Source of the DNA: Candidatus Ideonella esbjergensis
Lineage (GTDB): Bacteria; Pseudomonadota; Gammaproteobacteria; Burkholderiales; Burkholderiaceae_C
Direction of reading: 5' to 3'
Length of the DNA: 19,344 nucleotides
Assembly (NCBI GenBank): GCA_016710065.1
Contig: JADJLP010000008.1
Span: 1 to 19,344 of the forward strand
Positions 16,945-19,344 of the stretch are shown one piece after another; positions within the stretch are counted from its first letter, which is position 1; every line of letters begins with the position of its first letter. A program made the position numbers and the translations under genes. Below the pieces are notes generated by a model. That model saw nothing but the letters and a program-made list of their open reading frames with translations, searched no databases and was not told where the DNA came from.

Positions 16945-17431
16945 TTTTCGGGCAACTGCGGCACGGGCAGGTCGCGGATCTTGATCTCTTGCTCGTCGCT
17001 GCCAGGGCGCAGCCACGAAGCCGCGCTTGCCCACCTTGGGGCTGGTGGTGCCCATCTGGCTCACGCCCTGGCGCGATTTCTTGATGCCCTCGTTCAGCAG
17101 CGCATGCAGATCCTTGGCATAGGGCAGCTTGTAAGCACGGGGCTGGGTGACAGGCTTGCCGTTCTCGGTGGCATTGAGCCACACATACAGCGCGCCGGCA
17201 GACCTGGCTGTGGGCTCGTCGATCACGGCGGCCAGCAGCACGAAACGCTCGGGCAGCGGGTCGGCACTTGGCCAACCCACATGCTGTGGACGGCGTCATC
17301 GGCCCAGAAATAAAACACCGCCACACCCGCCACCAGCAAGCCTCGAGCCAGCCTGGCCAGCGCGAATGCAGCAGCGCCAGTGCAAGCAGCAGCAGCAGCA
17401 CGGCGAACGACAACACCACAACCAAAGTCAT
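16941..17431 (-). CDS. Small membrane-anchored protein of unknown function (frameshifted)
   Basis: Family not recognised. ATG 17431 overlaps the preceding stop (TGATG). The N-terminal span MTLVVVLSFAVLLLLLALAL is followed by a probable second span after HSRWPGWLEA (broken by an indel, reading roughly as VAGVAVFYFWADDAVHSMW). Then comes a soluble part: GWPSADPLPERFVLLAAVID, then SAGALYVWLNATENGKPVTQ, PRAYKLPYAKDLHALLNEGI, KKSRQGVSQMG and a C-terminal IRDLPVPQLPEK. About 163 codons. The conserved-looking tract from YVWLN to LNEGI suggests a defined domain. By position it may be an accessory of the channel pair upstream. Confidence 0.72.
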
Positions 17432-18090
17432 CAACAGTTCCTCATGCGTACATCCGCATCACAGTCTTCCACCAGGGTCTTGGCCAGCGTGGCGACATTG
17501 CCACCGAGCCATCGGGCAGCACGGTGAAGCGCGCGGCTGTGCCTTCGTCGCCCTTGCGGGCCAGCGTGAGCTGGCCGTAATACACCACCTCGGCACGCGG
17601 GTTCACCTTGATGATGGACACGGTCACGTCCACCGGCTTGCCGTCCCTCGCTGCCATAATGGTGCGCGTTCACCGTGTCTCGCCCGGCGCGATACCGCGT
17701 ATGGTCACCACCTCTGGTTCAGCGGGTTCACGATCTGGTGGCCGTCACCACGATCACATCGTTGGTCAGGCCGCGGTCGTCGCGGTCCAGGTGCATCAGC
17801 CCAGCCTCGCGGGCGCGAAACCACCTGGTTTGCCACCCGGGTCTTGCGCAGGTGTCCCGATGTCGTTGGGGTTCAGGTCCAGGCCAACTCTCACCAGACA
17901 AGAATTCGGCCTTCGATGGGATGTCGCCTGCGCTTCAGCGCCTTGGGGTTCATGGCCAGCAGCGCAATCGAAAGCAGAACACGAAGGCGATCAGCTATGT
18001 TGAACAACATGTCGTAGAACGGATCGACCTCGGGCTCGCGGGTGTGGCGTCGGCCGGGCGTGGGGCAAGGTCACTCTGGCGTTGCAGCAT
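17431..18090 (-). CDS. ExbD/TolR-like membrane protein with extra periplasmic domain (heavily frameshifted)
   Basis: ATG 18090 reads MLQRQSDLAPR, then (after an indel) HTREPEVDPFYDMLFNIAD and one membrane span LLSIALLAMNPKA. A single N-terminal span preceded by a conserved-type Asp is the arrangement of ExbD/TolR, the partners of ExbB/TolQ. The periplasmic part continues through indels as LMHLDRDDRGLTNDVIVV, VVTIRGIAPGE, VDVTVSIIKVNPRAEVVYYG and QLTLARKGDEGTAARFTVLP, ending TLVEDCDADVRMRNC. About 220 codons, longer than ExbD (about 140). The extra part resembles a small beta-domain, not a TonB. It follows the TolQ-type gene by 62 bp. The ExbD assignment is inferred from topology and context, not from strong motif identity. 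Confidence 0.62.
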
Positions 18091-18152
18091 CGTGGCCGCA
18101 TGGGCCTTCCGGGCCACCCAAGGCCATGCACCCCCGCTAGGGCGGACATCGC

Positions 18153-18868
18153 TTACGATGGCCGGGGAGCTCCATTCAAACCAAGCCGCTGGCAATCGGC
18201 CACAAAGGTGTCAGCAAAACGGTCCAGCCGCGTGAGCTGCAGGCCCAGCAGGATGTTGCCACCAGGCCCACCATGGTGGTGAGCGAGGCCACGCCCAGCC
18301 CAGCCGTGAGGCTCTTGAGCAGGTCTTGCGACTGCGAGGCGTCGAAGTTCTGCATCTGGCCGATCTGCAGCGCCGGGATGGAAAAGTAGATCACCTTGCC
18401 CAGCAAGCCCAGCTTCAACTGGATGGCGTTCACCGCAGGCGGTCTGGTGTGGGCCGTGGGTGCTTTCAGCAGCAGGTCCAGCGGCGCGGCACTGTCGCGC
18501 GAGGGCGGTGGCGATGGCGCGCAAATACTCTGCCGCCCAGCCTGTGCTGTGCACAACAGCCTCACCCGCCGCGGCGACATCAGCGCGCGGCGCTGGCCCT
18601 CCAGCTCGCGGCTGCGGACCCCGGCCCACAGCGTGCTGGGTAGCCAGCACCTACGATGATCTCAGCGTCGGCCCCGTAGGAGTCGGACTGCAGCAACAGG
18701 CCCCACACGCCGCACTTCCAGCAGCCAGGTGCCGAACAGCAACAGGCCGCCCAGCGCCAGCCATTCGAACCACAGGGGCTCGGTGTCGGCGTGTGGCGTG
18801 TGCAGGCCGTGGCTGGCTTGGCCCGGCAAACCGGCGCGCGAAGCGCTTGGCCACTTCATCGCATCCAT
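18153..18868 (-). CDS. MotA/TolQ/ExbB-type proton channel protein (frameshifted)
   Basis: Inner-membrane subunit that uses the proton gradient to move a periplasmic partner. ATG 18868 overlaps the stop of the ABC permease (TGATG). The N-terminus MDAMKWPSASRAG is followed by the first span WLALGGLLLFGTWLL. After several indels the decisive C-terminal block appears: VNAIQLKLGLLGKVIYFSI (family: GLLGTVxGF), QIGQMQNFDASQSQDLLKSL, TAGLGVASLTTMVGLVA (family: GxALLTTxxGLxA, the channel-lining helix) and ILLGLQLTRLDRFADTFVAD. About 238 codons, standard for this family. Partnered with the ExbD-like protein immediately downstream and lying opposite a TonB-dependent receptor. The true C-terminus may differ slightly because of indels near 18165. 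Confidence 0.82.
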
Positions 18869-19344
18869 CAGGCCGGTCCTCCGGGGCCGCGTTTAGTCAG
18901 CGCGCCAAAGCCGCGTTGCGGGTCATAGCCCCAGGCTGCGAGCGCAAAACACAGACCAAAATTGCCCAGCACCACCCAAGGCGCCAGGCCGGAGTGCGTT
19001 GCCGTAGAGCGCAAAGCGCATCCACTCGACCGCATGGGTGAAGGGGGTTGAAGCGGGCGGCGATCCACCACACCACTCGGCGCCAGACTCTTCCAGCTTC
19101 CACAGCGGGTAGAGCGCGGTGCTCATGAAGTACATCAGAAAAGTCACGAAGTTCATCGTGCCGGCAAAGTTTTCCAGCTGCTTGATGTGCACCGGGCAGC
19201 GGGCCCAGCATAGCGCATCAGCGCGGCACTCACGGTGGCCAGCAGCACCTGGGGCGTCTGCGGGCCGATGACCGGCAACTCGGTGCCCAGCCCCCAGGCG
19301 ATCACAAAGGCAGCTGCCTGCACCAGCGAGAGCGTGGCGGTGGC
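18868..19344 (-). CDS. ABC-2 type transporter permease, PedC-like, C-terminal part (5' end beyond window)
   Basis: Membrane subunit of an ABC exporter-type system. Recognisable pieces across indels are LSLVQAAAFVIAWGLGTELP, QTPQVLLATVSAALM, HIKQLENFAGTMNFV, FLMYFMSTALYPLWKLEESG and NPFTHAVEWMRFALYG (the WIAARNP region, indel-corrected), then a last span ending ALAAWGYDPQRGFGALTKRG. This is the NodJ/DrrB-like ABC-2 pattern. A subfamily (PedC) is characteristically found beside PQQ-dependent alcohol dehydrogenases; the wording and context fit that subfamily, but a profile search was not possible. It is the first visible gene of the minus-strand operon; an ATPase subunit is expected just outside the window. 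Confidence 0.82.

Noticed and set aside
16268..17434. Continuous 388-codon minus-strand frame as one large protein
   Set aside because: Only its first ~20 residues are real (small membrane protein). The rest runs out of frame through two genes whose proper frames show a lipobox and clear stop/start overlaps.
1..19344. CRISPR arrays, tRNA or rRNA genes, prophage or IS transposases
   Set aside because: No regularly spaced repeats, cloverleaf-like segments, rRNA core sequences or transposase/integrase motifs were seen on either strand.

Overview
The window is GC-rich proteobacterial DNA. Gene content (CcoG, NnrS, tungstate uptake, MoeA, quinoprotein alcohol dehydrogenase, a TctC/Bug receptor) and protein wording point to a betaproteobacterium, probably Burkholderiales/Comamonadaceae-like. 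This taxonomic call is inference. Most genes in roughly 1-9,000 and 15,900-19,344 are broken by single-base indels, yet every piece remains recognisable. The TonB receptor is clean for its last ~1,960 bases and both response regulators are intact. This looks like uncorrected sequencing error rather than pseudogenes, so genes are given as whole spans across frameshifts.

Layout, left half: on the minus strand, nnrS leads into an Rrf2/NsrR-type nitric-oxide sensor and then ccoG (cut by the window start). This is a nitrosative-stress and micro-oxic respiration block. A plus-strand HPP-CBS membrane protein follows. Next is a minus-strand tungstate ABC transporter in the order tupB-tupC-tupA with overlapping ends. 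It is divergent from plus-strand moeA, which inserts Mo or W into molybdopterin. A perfect inverted repeat lies between tupB and moeA and is a candidate operator. Uptake of the oxyanion and its insertion into the cofactor therefore share one divergent control region.

Middle: a ~400-bp repeat element with nested inverted repeats separates moeA from a second theme, alcohol oxidation. A PQQ-dependent alcohol dehydrogenase carries the Asp-Phe-Asp signature of lanthanide-dependent enzymes (PedH/ExaF/XoxF side of the family). It is followed, all on the plus strand, by a MoxY-like sensor kinase and a LuxR-type response regulator (ATGA overlap), a TonB-dependent receptor, and a second response regulator (GTGA overlap) that has only a receiver domain.

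Right end, minus strand and convergent: an operon of tightly overlapping genes. It reads from an ABC-2 permease resembling the PedC family, which accompanies PQQ alcohol dehydrogenases, through a MotA/TolQ/ExbB-type channel, an ExbD/TolR-like protein, a small membrane protein and a lipoprotein, to a TctC/Bug periplasmic binding protein. My main hypothesis is that 8,067-19,344 is a lanthanide-linked alcohol oxidation locus with its own sensing (kinase plus two receivers), outer-membrane uptake (TonB receptor) and possibly its own proton-driven energiser (TolQ/ExbD-like pair). The gene identities are well supported. The lanthanide link rests on the metal-site signature and the neighbourhood.
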